A DNA stretch of 64,000 bases, taken from positions 67,610,792 through 67,674,791 of the forward strand of contig CATQJL010000305.1 in NCBI GenBank assembly GCA_958299035.1, given 5' to 3'. The notes under the pieces were generated by a model. That model made no database searches. It worked only from the letters and a program-made list of their open reading frames with translations, and was not told the DNA's origin. Shown piece by piece: positions 49,902 to 61,225 of the stretch (positions within the stretch are counted from its first letter, which is position 1; each line of letters starts with the position of its first letter). Source of the DNA: Cylicocyclus nassatus (Eukaryota; Nematoda; Chromadorea; Rhabditida; Strongylidae). A program made the position numbers and the translations under genes.

Positions 49902-50525
49902 CAGAGTGTCCCAAAGAAATATGCCTACTGTTTGATCGTTAATAACTATCTTGTCATGAAGTCTTTTGAGAAGCGTTAAGTACAGCTTTGTAGAGCTGGC
50001 TTTAAATCAGATTTACGGTGGTGAGGCAATTACCGTTCTCTCTCCATTACTGTGAGATTACGGAATGACCTTCGCGTAGGGTTTTGCTCAATGAAGGTCG
50101 TATTTTACTCCTAAAAAACTAAGGAAGCTGAAATGTTTTACAGTAGGTTAATCGAGTCGCTCATTTCAGATATGAAACTCGCACTTCACCGTAACGCATT
50201 TCTCGTACGTTATGTCAGATATACCACCGGTATCTGACATCGTCAAGAATTTTTACGCCATTCAAAAAGCTCTGCGAACGCACAAAAAGTTGTTTAGTGA
50301 AATCAGCATGCAGGAAAACCTTGTCACACAATTTTTCAGATTCTCTTGAAAAACTTTTTTCGAATTCCCTGTCTCACAGTGGCGCCATATGTTGCGAGTT
50401 CCTACCGTAATCCTACAGTATGAACAAAGCTAGGTAATTTGTTCCAACTGTAAATCTAAATTGAAGGCAGCTCTACAAAAAGGTATTCGAATCTTCTTGA
50501 AAGATTTCATGACGAAAAAGTTACT
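49902..50525. mobile_element. TA-flanked element, CAGGGTGTCCC family, copy 3, right end lost
   Basis: Starts CAGAGTGTCCCAAAGAAATA after TA. It carries the family's left arm (TTTGATCGTTAATAAC, GTAGAGCTGGCTTTAA, CATTACTGTGAGATTACGG) and inner right arm (CGTAATCCTACAGTA, GGCAGCTCTACAAAAAGGTA). It fades out at about 50525 without the terminal GGGACACCCTG. Confidence 0.75.
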
Positions 50526-51025
50526 AAATAAAACTCCTTCAAAACAAGCTTGAAGCATTTGCGAAGGGTCTTAGAAAATTATGGCCAAAAGAAGAGCGCA
50601 ATTTAGCATTCTACAAAAATTAGCCTCAAAATCCGCAACTCACCTAAAGGCGATTTGTACAGCGTATCGTTACCGATTTATAGTATCTACACAATCACGA
50701 GTTTTATTGAAGAAAATTTTATTTCTAGCGAGGATTTGAGGAACCACTGCTTAAAAAAGATAATGTCAACGATTTGCTTAACAGCAGTCAGGCTTCAATC
50801 CCATAAAGAAGCTGATTACAAATTACAGCTCGATTACAAATTGCCAAACATTTAATAATGAATTTTGAAACAATGATCTAGACAAAGTTAGATATTCCGT
50901 TTAACGTAGGTTCAGTCATTGCTGAAGTCTCAAAAATTACGGCAATCCGGATACAACTCGAACTGAAACTAGAGTTTGGTGATCCCCTTGCGAGCATTCT
51001 CACGTAGCCCTAGTTACCTTTTAGC

Positions 51026-51326
51026 CTAAAATCCGTACAATAAGTCCGCCTCTCAGATAAGTCCGCCCTATCAGATAATTCCGCAAAGGAACTAACAGTT
51101 AAGTCCGCTTTCTTGACAACGAAAGTCGCCCTCGCGCCGCCAAGAGTCCTGCAGATAAGTCCGCTTTCTCATGCTCAGGATAGGCGAAATTATCTGCTGC
51201 GGACTTATCTGATACTGGATTTAGGAGGACTTATCTGGTAAACTTTTGGCGGCGCAGAGGGCGTTTTTTCATCGATTTTTCCCGTCGAAACTGCAGATAA
51301 GTCCGGACTTATTGTACGGATTTTAG
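51026..51326. mobile_element. Inverted-repeat element packed with AGATAAGTCCGC motifs
   Basis: CTAAAATCCGTACAATAAGT at the left pairs exactly with ACTTATTGTACGGATTTTAG at the right. The interior holds about six copies of AGATAAGTCCGC or its reverse complement, plus two GGCGGCG-type blocks. 301 bp, with no ORF of note. Confidence 0.8.
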
Positions 51327-51340
51327 CGTAACAAGCTTCT

Positions 51341-52078
51341 AAGGGCCGCATGCATTAACATCCCCGCTGGGGAGGGGACAGCAGCTTAGAAAGAAAGCTC
51401 CACATCCTGAAGCTCCAGATATCTAGATTTCACGCTGTATACCTATCTGTAACTATTCCTACCTACCTTCACTATGAACATATCGAACAGAAGCGAGAAG
51501 CTCTACAAGCCGCATTTTCCAGCTGTTTGTATGATCCTCTGGTGATCCCCGGTGGCCGGTCGTCTTTTTTCAAAGTCACTTTCTCTTTCTTCGAAGTTAA
51601 CGAAAATCTTCCAGAGCTCTACTGAACATCTGACATAACAGTGCTAAACATGTTGCTGATAAGAACAGATGACTTTTTAACAATCGAATTTTTAGATAAA
51701 CCCTAACATTCGACTTGTGGTTCATTGCAAAATTTCATGACTCCAATACATCATTCGTTCATATCAACAACATGCTTAGCATTGCTGGGCTAGATAAACG
51801 GTACAACTTTGGAATGTTTTCGCTAACTTTGAAAAAAGAAAAATGACTTTGAAGAGAAGACGGTCAGCCGCCGGGGATCATCAGGGGATCATACAAAAAG
51901 CAGGAAAATGCGGCTTGTAGAGCTTCTCCCGTTCAAGTATGTTCACAGTGAAGGATGGTGGGAGTACTTACGGATGTGTAGACAGCGTGAAATCCAGATA
52001 TCTGGAGCTTCAGGATATGAAGCTTACTTCGTAAGCTGCAATCCTCCCTCAGCGGGGACTTTAATGCATGCGGCCCTA
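51341..52078. mobile_element. Inverted-repeat element with AGGGCCGCATGCATTAA ends
   Basis: AGGGCCGCATGCATTAA near 51342 pairs with TTAATGCATGCGGCCCT near 52061-52077. The arms stay similar inward for about 250 bp (CAGATATCTAGATTTCACGC, AAGCTCTACAAGCCGCATTT, GATCCCCGG). The centre is AT-rich. Open frames over the arms are not genes. A sequence near 2290-2310 (TGCATGCGGTCCTT) may be a distant fragment of this family. Confidence 0.8.
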
Positions 52079-52553
52079 GACGTTGATCCTGTAGTTTCGT
52101 CTTTAGTTTGCAGTGGATGATAGAGGAGATACATACAAACAGAAGGGAAGGGATTAAGTCACTTACAATCTCTCGACTCAATCCAAAAAAACTCTCGGTT
52201 ACAAAACTTGACCAAAAAGTTGATTTTTACACGCGAATTATATCACAAAGCAAACGTGAGGGACAATGCTTTTTCCGCGCCCTATGTATTGCTTTGAATA
52301 AGAACTTGCATAGACCTGAGAATTTTAACATATTCGGTCCGACATATGAAAATCAACAAACTATCAAGTAGTCTAGAAGTGTGCTCATATTTCTTCACTC
52401 ATTTGGAGACCAAGACATGGTACAGCGTTTCTCGCAATGTTTACGTCTCAGTAGTGTCCTATTGACATCACAGATTCATTGTCTGGCCAAATAGTGATAG
52501 TGATTCAGAATTTTAGCAGCAACTATTTACTGCTAATGCTAGCTGTGTAAATA

Positions 52554-53314
52554 CAGTCGAGTAGGTTTCCCGCTTAATATAGTGTCCCTGCAGACGCGAC
52601 AACGCTGGGGCGTCAATAATTGCCTTGCGAGCTCCCGAGCTAGTGTTTTCCAGTGTTTTCTTTGCTTATTCTATGTTTTTAGGTGATTCGTTGCTTATAA
52701 AGAAGAAAAGGGTAAGTTGGAGAGTATTTCTGTTTCTTGAGAAATTCTATCATCGCATATTCATAAAATAAAAAATAAAAATATTCACAGATATCCGCGT
52801 GGAAGCAGTTCGCGTCAGCTTCTTGTCTATTTTTTGTTACTTCATGTCTCTTTCTTCTTGTGAAGTACTTCTTTGAATGCTAGTGGGTTTTTACGATTGA
52901 CCTATTGTCTTTATCACATGAAGTACTTGATTAAAATGCCATTTCTTATGGGTGAAAGCCGAAGTTGCTGGAAGACAAGCCAACTAGCGTTCAAAGAAGC
53001 GCCTCATAAGACGAAGGTTCGAAAGAAGAAGTGACAGAAGAAAAGGAAATGACAAAAAAAATAGACAAAAAGCTGACGCGAAATGCTTCCACGTGGATAT
53101 CTGTGAATATGCGATAATAGAACTTCTCAGAAAACAGAAACTACTCTCTAACTTACCCTTTTCTTCTTTATCAGCAACGAATCACCTAAAAACATAGAAT
53201 AAGCAAAGAAAACACTGGAAAACACTAGCTCGGGAACTCACAAGGCAATTATTGACGTCCCAGCGTTGTCGCGTCTGCAGGGACACTATATTAAGCAGGA
53301 AATCTACTCGACTG
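52554..53314. mobile_element. TA-flanked foldback-like element, CAGTCGAGTAGG family
   Basis: Left CAGTCGAGTAGGTTTCCCGC pairs with right GGAAATCTACTCGACTG, with TA outside both. The arms are near-identical inverted copies for roughly 280 bp (AATATAGTGTCCCTGCAGAC, AGCTAGTGTTTTCCAGTG, GGATATCTGTGAATATGCG), with a shorter unpaired centre. 761 bp, non-coding. Confidence 0.88.
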
Positions 53315-53818
53315 TAGCCCACTTTTGGAGGCAGATGAAACTCACTATCAAAGTTTATCAAAATTCACTTTACATTGGAGCTTTTGCGATTTCCCAAGTA
53401 GAATAGATCTTACGGGATCTCATTGTCTATTTTGATGCGTTTACCCTTTGATTCAAGGAGAGTGGCGGGTAGAAGGCTACCGCTCGGACCCACGATGCAG
53501 TCGGCTTTCCAGCGAGCGGTCTCTAATCATTCCCTAGCCTTGATTAGACCTCAAACCCTCATCCTCCCCCTCCCCCCATCTTCCAGCCGCCAATCCCATT
53601 GAATCGAAGGATAGATTGTCATGATTGTGATTGACTGTCACTAGTCGATTTTGTTAAACTGCCTTCATTAAGCTAATCAGCAACAAAAACGAGAAATTAC
53701 GCAAACTCTGGTTTTTGAGCGTGTGCACTCTATGGTCTCCAAATAAGAATTGTTGAGCTTTGCATATGGTTTTATCTACGTGTACAAAGGAATGCTTTGA
53801 GAAACACTTATTATTCAA
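53315..53818. other. Interval with a repeat fragment
   Basis: Near 53510-53580 is a fragment like the 14.9-kb and 56.2-kb repeats (CTAGCCTTGATTAGACCTCA, then C-rich sequence). No gene recognised. Confidence 0.4.
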
Positions 53819-54256
53819 CTAGCTGGCTTACCCGGCTCCGCCGTATGTTCCGAATAAAAAATTCCATTTCTCAACCGATCCGGACCAAACTTGGCACACA
53901 TACACTTCGGGCCCCGGCGGGTGTCACAGTCCACTTTTCGTTATCGATCGATGTCGATTTTATCGATTTTTTGCAAAATTTGAGCTAGGGGGCTGGAATT
54001 TGGCAGAGGGGTGTAATCGAGCATGCTGATCACCCCCACGAGGGTGATCAGCATGCTCGATTACCCCCCTGTGCCAACTCCCCGCCCCGTAGCTCAAATT
54101 TTGCGAAAAATCGATAAAATCGATATCGATCGATGACGAAAAGTAGCCTATGACACCCGCCGGGGCCCGAAGTGTATGTGTGCTAAGTTTGGTCCCGATC
54201 GGTTCAGAAATGGAATTTTCTTTTCGGAACATGCGTACACACAGACATACAGACAT

Positions 54257-54287
<31 letters not shown>

Positions 54288-54306
54288 TTCAGCTTTATAT
54301 ATAAGA
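53819..54306 (-). mobile_element. Helitron-like non-autonomous element, copy 3 (short)
   Basis: On the minus strand it runs from TCTTATATATAAAGCTGAATG at 54306 (after A) to CGGAGCCGGGTAAGCCAGCTAG at 53819 (before T). It has the same plan as copy 2 but with the repeat array nearly gone: 5' microsatellite, GACCAAACTT block, one repeat arm, palindromic centre near 54034 (GATCACCCCCACGAGGGTGATC-like), then the same modules inverted up to the 3' hairpin. 488 bp. Confidence 0.82.
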
Positions 54307-55281
54307 TGCACATGATGTGCTCCTAAGCAAAAAGTCTAACCATGTTTACAATATAGAAAAAAGGGGAAAGTTAATGGAATCATTACCAGCGAAAAAGAAA
54401 TCTCTGAACCCCAATCAAACCAGAAGGACTATAATGTAGTAAAATAGTTTCAAGTGCTGTGCGGATTGTGTGACCTATTCAGATTGCGTACTGTCGTATA
54501 AATCAATGAAACTAGCTTTCGACCCGCCCGCCTATATTTTGGAGACCTTAATTGGGCTTTCAGAAGGTACTGACCGATTAGCGCAAATTGCACAGGCTGC
54601 ACTTCCTCTGTAACTCCTCCCTTGCCCTCCCCCTTTTCTGTCCCACGCCTATACTGTTTGCGCGGTACATCGAAATGTAAAAGCACATCTCGAGAAACGT
54701 TACGTGAGTGCATTCTTTCTGCGAAGTGAGATTGAGCCCTATTGCTGTTTACTGCAATAATGAATACGGTTTGGTAGGGATTACGTAGATTTATCTTTAT
54801 TGGCATAAGCCAAGAATCAGTAATTTGACGCAAAGGTGCAACGAATTGAAAAGCAAAGGAAGGAACTTGAAACATCTGTTAGGGTCGGGCCGCTAGCTGC
54901 CAGCTGCTCGCGCGCGCAGAACAGCCCGTCCTCACTCTTTCATGTTGGGGAAAATGATCTGAACTTTAGTTTATTCCAGTGAAATTCGTTTCCTACGTCA
55001 GTCAGAGAAACTTACATACTTCACATGCTGAATTGAGCTTAGAACAGTTCTATCTTGTGATTATGACGATGTGTTGCTGACTACTTTTATTCTCAGAAAA
55101 TAGCAGAAGCCTCAACATAAAGCTTGAATAGAGAAGAACAATGCTTCCTGCATTTAATTTACAAAATATAGATCCTGCGTGAGCTCGTCCGCAGCTGGAA
55201 CGGTGCTACTTGTGTAGCGGTAATTGACATCCGGAAACTCAGGGTGCCACTATTGACAGCTATCGTTATTCTTGACATATA
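54307..55281. other. Non-coding interval
   Basis: Includes a 141-codon minus-strand ORF (54450-54875) with no recognised domain and unremarkable composition; I do not call it a gene. Confidence 0.35.
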
Positions 55282-55600
55282 CTCAGACAATCGCCGGGGG
55301 CAGGCGGGCACCGGAAAAATAGATTGCTGATCTCTCGCACCCCGCTCGCGGATTTTTTGAAAAGCAATCAGGACTTTTCGGAAGACCGCTTGCTGAGTTC
55401 TCGATTCCTCAGAGATTCAGCAATATATCTGCAAAAGATAAGAGCGAAAAAAATTCAACAGGCGGTATCGCAAAAATCCGCTGACTCAGCAAGCGGTCTT
55501 CCGAAAAGTCCTGATTGCTTTCCAAAAAATCCGCGAGCGGGGTGCGAGAAATCAGCAATCTATTTTTCCGGTGCCCGCCTGCCCACAGCGATTGCCTGAG
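55282..55600. mobile_element. CTCAGACAATCGCCGGGGG element, TA-flanked copy
   Basis: Starts CTCAGACAATCGCCGGGGGC and ends CAGCGATTGCCTGAG, with TA on both sides. The arms are about 130-150 bp (TAGATTGCTGATCTCTCGCA, CCCGCTCGCGGATTTTTTG, AAGACCGCTTGCTGAG). No ORF of note. Confidence 0.85.
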
Positions 55601-55619
55601 TAGTTGTATGCATGCAACT

Positions 55620-56079
55620 AAGGGAAGCGTGTATAGTCGAAGTAGCCTTTTTATATGAGACTCATACTGCTTTGGAGAGTAATGCATAGTGATTCCAAAT
55701 CTGCCTTTATTATCTGCCAAACGCCTCCGAACGCAGAGTTATGGGCGTTTTTCGGCAAAAATTGAATGCAAAGCTGGAGCAAAATCGACCACATTTGCTC
55801 AAACGATCCGGTGTCGAGTATGCATTGCAGTTTATGCAATGCATACATTTTGTCTAATATGCTAATAATTAACATTGCTTTATCTAAGCGCTGGAAAGAT
55901 TGTAACAGTCATTTTTACCTAAATTTTGCATTCATTCTTCGCTCCAAAAAACGGTCGTAACTCGGCGTCCAGAGGCGCTTGGCAGATAATGAAGGCAGAT
56001 TTGGAGCCATCGTGCGATACCCTTCAAAGTGGTATAAGTCTCATTTAGAAACGCCACTTCAACTAAACACGCTTCCCTT
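55620..56079. mobile_element. Inverted-repeat element with AAGGGAAGCGTGT ends
   Basis: AAGGGAAGCGTGTATAGTCG at the left pairs with ACTAAACACGCTTCCCTT at the right. The arms continue through ATGAGACT, CCAAATCTGCCTTTATTATC and a GCCTCCGAACGCAGAGTTA block. 460 bp; target site unclear. Confidence 0.75.
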
Positions 56080-56141
56080 GTGAGTTAGTCGGTCCGCATA
56101 CATAATTTCCAGTCTCAGTTGGTCGGCACACATACATACCA

Positions 56142-56312
56142 TTTGATTTAACTGGCTTGGCATCGGCAAAGGCGGGGCTTCGTGACCTAATTAAAGCTAG
56201 GTCATGATCAGGGAGCACTCGCGCGAGAGAGACGCAGGGCGTCGCGGGCGCGAGCGGCCTCAATTAGATCACAAAACCCCGCCCTAATGGTGCCAAACCA
56301 GTTAAATCAAAT
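56142..56312. mobile_element. Short inverted-repeat element with ATTTGATTTAACTGG ends
   Basis: ATTTGATTTAACTGGCTTGG at the left pairs with CCAAACCAGTTAAATCAAAT at the right. The next arm segment is GGCGGGGCTTCGTGACC against GATCACAAAACCCCGCCC. The centre is GC-rich (GCGCGAGAGAGACGCAGGGC). Related fragments lie at 14.9 and 53.5 kb. Confidence 0.75.
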
Positions 56313-57604
56313 GTTACGTACACTTAACTCTCTGCTTCATATTAAAAGAAAGTGGTGAACGCTCATGATTCTAGTGCAGATTTGCAGAAGATTTATGAAA
56401 TATGGTTCAGGTTTTGCTGCCACATTTGAATCTCAGAGGCGACATGAGAAGATGTGTGCTAAATGTTTATCTTTGCGAGAGACTACACAGATTGTAGTAG
56501 TGTTTAGAAGTTCCGCGAACAAAGGCTGTACTATTATTGTTTTTATTTAATTATGTGTACCGACAGTCTAGACTACTGATAAATGTGGATGCTATTCTTC
56601 GAGTAGTGTTCTAGCGGCGTTACGGTATAAAATGTCGGTTTTATACATCAAACATAATGAGCATCTCTTGCTTGGAAGAATCCCATGTATGGGGCAGATA
56701 GTAGTAAATGTTGCTTGTTGCTACGTTTAGCATATACGAAATTATGAGAACTGTGGGTATACCTCACATTCTCATCTTTCGCAAGTACTGCAAGCTTGAC
56801 CTAAGAAGAGCCTTCTCATGGACTTCACAATAGTGGGATAATGTGTTTTTAGCATTACCTCCTCGCTTATGAAATTTTATTCGAGCTTATTAGCATAATC
56901 GTCTGCTGGCACCGTAGTCTAGTCCTGAACCTTGAACACATCTCAAACCAACGCCCTTCCTTAACATTCAATTTTGGCTCAACAAAATATGAAGGAACAT
57001 TTTAGAGCGTAGACTAACTCAAAATGTCTTTTGTAGAGTTGCATTTTGAATGGAATCAAAGGAAGAGTTGGCTCGAAAGATTGGAGAATATGAAGGTTTT
57101 ACTGACCTGGATTCACAGAATCAAAAATTAAATGATCTACGCTCTGCAGCAACTCGCTTTGAATAAATGACAAACACGTTTGCAACAGTCTGTTGTAAAA
57201 TTGATTTTTCGGAACTACACTCGTCTCTTCCTCAACTTTGTTTATTTCAGCAGCTTAGTGAATTACAATTCAGGCAGTCAGTATCCAATTCTGTAATCTG
57301 TAAGTTTTGCAAGCGGTCGAATTTAGCCATCGTCAAATAATATCAAAAGTTTCGAGCGTCATAATGCAAAACTTTCAAGCTTCGAAAACAAATGTTCTTC
57401 AACGTTTTATCTCAAAGTAGAACCAAGATGGCAAACAATACTTCAGCTATAAAGGTTGAATAGGGCTTCGCCTCTGATCATTCAGTAGTTGAAAGTATTG
57501 CGGCGTCACGTTCTTCGCGACTAAACCACAGATGTTCCAAAAAAGTGTTGTCTTCAAAAGATTGGTCATCTGCTTTGAGTAATTCAAACTTTTAAGGTAA
57601 TCTG
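56313..57604. other. Non-coding interval
   Basis: AT-rich sequence with no splice-supported exon or recognised repeat. Confidence 0.4.
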
Positions 57605-60600
57605 GAATCTTCTTCTTCTTCTTTATCTTCGCCATTGTCCCGCGGGTGCAGGGTCGGCGGTGGTGCATTTTTGCTTCCATTTGACTCGATCAGCTGCTTC
57701 TTGTGGTTTGAGCTTTGCAATGTGCAGGTCGTTTCGAATGGTGTCCAACCAGCGTTGCTTCGGACGGCCACGTGGTCTCTTCCCCTGTGGATCTAGACGA
57801 AGTGCTGTTTTTGCTACTGTATTATCTTCACTTCGTAAAACGTGACCATACCATCTTAATCTGGCACCTCGCATCTTATCCGCGATAGGTGCAACTCCGA
57901 AAATGTGTCGTACATCATCGTTCGTGACGCAGTTTCTTCTCGTTAGGCCCAGTATCCATCTTATCATTCGCGTCTCCATCGTGCTCAGGATCTGCTCGTG
58001 TTTTCTGGTTGCTGGCCAACATTCGGCTCCATACAGTGCGACTGGCCTCACTACAGTCCGATACACTTTCGACTTAATACAACGGAATTCGTCGGTCGCA
58101 GAGCACTCCTGTTACTTGCCGCCATTTTAGCCATGCCGCGTTCGTCCTAGCACGAGCATCAGTGATCGTGTCGCAATCTGACGTCACTCGGGAGCCCAGG
58201 TATTTGAATATCGTGACCTTCTTCAGCGGCTGCCCATCGATGCTAATTGTGCCATCGGTTTGCTCTCCGCATTTCAGGTACTCGGTCTTTGCTACGTTCA
58301 ATCGTAGGCCATACTCCGCTAATCGTGTCTTCCATCTCACAGTCGCCTCTTCAAGCTCTTGTCTCGATCCGCTTGCTAGCTCGACGTCGTCTGCGTAAAG
58401 GAGCGTCCACGGATGCGGCAGCTGGATGTCCTTGGTCACCGTGTCCATGCACAGTATAAAGAGAAGCGGTGATAGAGCCGATCCTTGGTGTACTCCGACT
58501 TGGATTGGGAATGGCGTTGACGTTCCCACTGCACAGCGTATGGCGCCCGTCGTGTTCGTATAGAGGAGTTGGATCCAGCGAACGTACTCCTCTGGGACGT
58601 CGTGTTTCCTCAGCGCATACCAGATCAGCCCGTGCGGTATCCGATCAAATGCCTTTTCTAAATCCAGGAATGCGAAATGAATCGGAATCCGTTTCTCCAA
58701 ATGCCTTTCCATTAGCAATCGTACCGCGTGGATGGCGTTGATGGTGCCAGATCCTTTTACAAAGCCACATTGATTCGGGGTGACCTCCACTATACTTCGA
58801 ATGCGTGCGTCGATGACTCGTTCGAAGATCTTCATCGTGTGGCATAGCAAGCGTATTGGTCGATATGTTGAACAGTCGCTGACGTCGCCCTTTTCCTTCT
58901 AGATAGGGACTGTGACACTCGTAGTCCAGATTCGCGGCAACTGTCCGTCTACGATAATGCGGTTAAAGAGCGATGTGAGATATGCCGCTCCACGCTGCCC
59001 ATCATCTTCCACACTTCAGCAGGTATGTCGTCGGGTCCCGGAGCTTTTCCGCTAGACATCTTCCTCAGTGCCTGCACAACTTCTGCCTCCTCGATCCGGG
59101 ATACCGGTCCATATGTGGGGGCTCCTTGCGGTATTAACGGGTGCGGGAACTCCTCATTAAATAGCCCTTTGTAGTATTCACTCCACCGCTTGAGTATTGC
59201 CCTCGGCTTCGTCAGGAGGTTGCCCTCTGCGTCCTTAATGTGCATGACGTGGTCGATGTCCTGCTTCGCTCGATGTCGTGCCGCGGCCAGCCGGTAGACC
59301 TTGTTCGCTCCAGCAGGTCCTTCCAGCTCGTCGTAAAGTCTCTTGTAGTGAGCTTCCTTTGCTTCGGCTACCGCGTGCTTCGCCTTCGAGTTCTGCTCTC
59401 GATACCGACGGAGGTCTTCATTTGAGCGTGAGCGTTGCCAGGCTTTGAATGCTTCTTTCTTCTCCTTGATCACTTGCTGGACTGACTCAGACCACCACCA
59501 GATCTGCTTGTCTACAAACCGGCGTCCTGGCTTGGTGGTTCCCAAGATTGTCTCGGCCCTCGACCGTATCTGCGAAGTAATCCGATTCCACTGCTCTTCA
59601 ATCGACTCCTTATCATCCGTCGACACCCTCAAATCGTTAAGAGCATCTCTGACTTGCTGGCGGTGTTCGGGGAGCTTCCACCATTTGATCCTCTTTGTAG
59701 TCGTCCTTCTGGCTCGTGACCGCAAGTGGATGTTCAGTCGAAGATCCAATACAAGCAACCGGTGTTGTGGCGCAAATGCATGTGTCGCCGTGGGTATAAC
59801 CTTCGCGTTCATCACCATTGGCAAGTGGCATCGGCGCAGCATCCAGTAGTCGATTTGAGTTGAGCGCTCTCCACTCGCGTACGTGATCAAATGTGACTCT
59901 CGCTTCCTGAAAAATGTATTCGCTATCGCCAAGTCGTGTGCTTCTGCTGCTTCCAGGATGCGTTCTCCATCTTCATTCCTCTGACCGTATCCGTTTCCAC
60001 CATGGTATCGCTTGAATCCATAGTGTTCGTGGCCAACGTGCCCATTGAGATCGCCTCCTACGAAGATGTAGTCTGCAGCGTCGAATGTCCTTAGCAGGAT
60101 GTCGAAGTCCCTCCAAAACACGTCCTTCTCAGCTTCGGTACATGCGGCTTGCGGGGCATAACACGAGACTATTCGGAGCGTGGCATCATCTGCTTCGATC
60201 TTCATCGCCATCAATCTATCTGAGATGCGCGTCACTTCGGTCACTAATTCGCGGTATCTACCGTTGACGATGATCGCGACTCCGTTCTGGCGGCTGCTAT
60301 CTCCCGTGTAGTACAAGCGATATCCGTCGCCGATGTCCTTTGCCTGCCTCCCTTTCCATTTCGTTTCCTGTATACATGCGATGTCGACGTGTCGTTCCTT
60401 CAGCCTATCGCATAATTCCCGACTGCGGCTCGTCAGCGTTCCCATATTGATCGTCGCTAGTCGGATTTCCTGGACTCGCTTCTTTGGCCTGCCTCGTCCG
60501 GGGGCAGGTAGCCCCAGCTCACTATTCGCGCCATGCGGGCAATGACGCGCGTCGCCTTCGGGGGACGCCCTAGCAGCTTGACAAAATTCCTTAATAGTCC

Positions 60601-60782
60601 GATGCATGTGACACGACTGATTCGTACAGTCCCCGGCGCGTCGCTCCGCCTTGCGGGACAGTGCCCTCGTCGTTTGCCGGGGTTGGTCCCCGTTGCCAGC
60701 CGGCACCGCGGGGAGGTGACGATGGGACTTTGCCGACTTTGTATCCCGGATCGAGGAGGCAGAAGTTGTGCAGGCACTGAGG
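57605..60782 (-). pseudogene. RTE-clade LINE, nearly full length, recently inactivated
   Basis: Encodes an endonuclease plus reverse transcriptase that nicks target DNA and copies its own RNA. Minus-strand blocks are 60706-58949 (585 aa), 58850-58074 and 58066-57623. The endonuclease keeps TINMGT (Asn87), QETKW (Glu114), GGDLNGH (Asp219, Asn221) and TQIDY (Asp286). The usual SDH near residue 315 reads PQH. The reverse transcriptase keeps FLDLEKAFDR (motif A), HQGSALSP and LLYADDVE. The lesions are limited: a frameshift near 58995 after KMMGS, a TAG at about 58902 where the family has tryptophan before KEKGD, and a frameshift near 58078 after RRIPL. The 3' tail is a GAA repeat (57605-57620). 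At the 5' junction, 60741-60782 is an inverted copy of 59063-59104. It is GC-richer than its surroundings, consistent with recent insertion. It belongs to a different RTE lineage from the copies at 2.8 and 22 kb. Confidence 0.93.
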
Positions 60783-60844
60783 TGCCCTTGTCCTTTACAA
60801 AATTACCTATGGCGATCCCACTCTATGTCGGTACAACGCCCTTA

Positions 60845-61225
60845 CTATGTTCGCTTAATCAGCATGCTCACTTACGCGCAGTGCTTACTCCCAGTTCCGT
60901 AACTCAGATTTTGCAAAAGCGATAAATTCGATACTGGCAAACAATAATTCTGCCGATGTTGTACCCGTAACCAGCACATTCTCTCACTCGCTGTGCCGAT
61001 TCACACTTCCGTAGCTCAAACTTTGCGAAAAACGATGCACACTCATTTACACCCCCTGTGCTTTCTCAGCCTCGCAGCTCCTCTGCATAAATCGATGCCG
61101 ATTGGGAAAGTAGCCTACGACTTCAGTCTAGCCCCAAAAAATGTGTGCACAGTTTACTGCACATGGCTTCAGAGGAATTTTCTATTTGAAGCGTACATAA
61201 AGCACTTATACACGCGTAATTACGG
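60845..61225. repeat. Decayed copy of the Helitron-like family
   Basis: Order and wording follow the 47-kb element: AATCAGCATGCTCACTTACG, CCGTAACTCAGATTTTGCAAAAG, CGATAAATTCGATA, then CCGTAGCTCAAACTTTGCGA, a CGATGCCGATTG block and GCGTACATAAAG. Both termini are unrecognisable. It is clearly older than the other three copies. Confidence 0.6.

Noticed and set aside
54450..54875. 141-codon minus-strand ORF
   Set aside because: No recognisable domain, no membrane or signal segment and no homologue recalled. A frame this long can occur by chance in moderately GC sequence.
58469..60545. Plus-strand ORFs of 60-134 codons across the LINE
   Set aside because: Antisense shadows of the strongly coding minus-strand RTE element.
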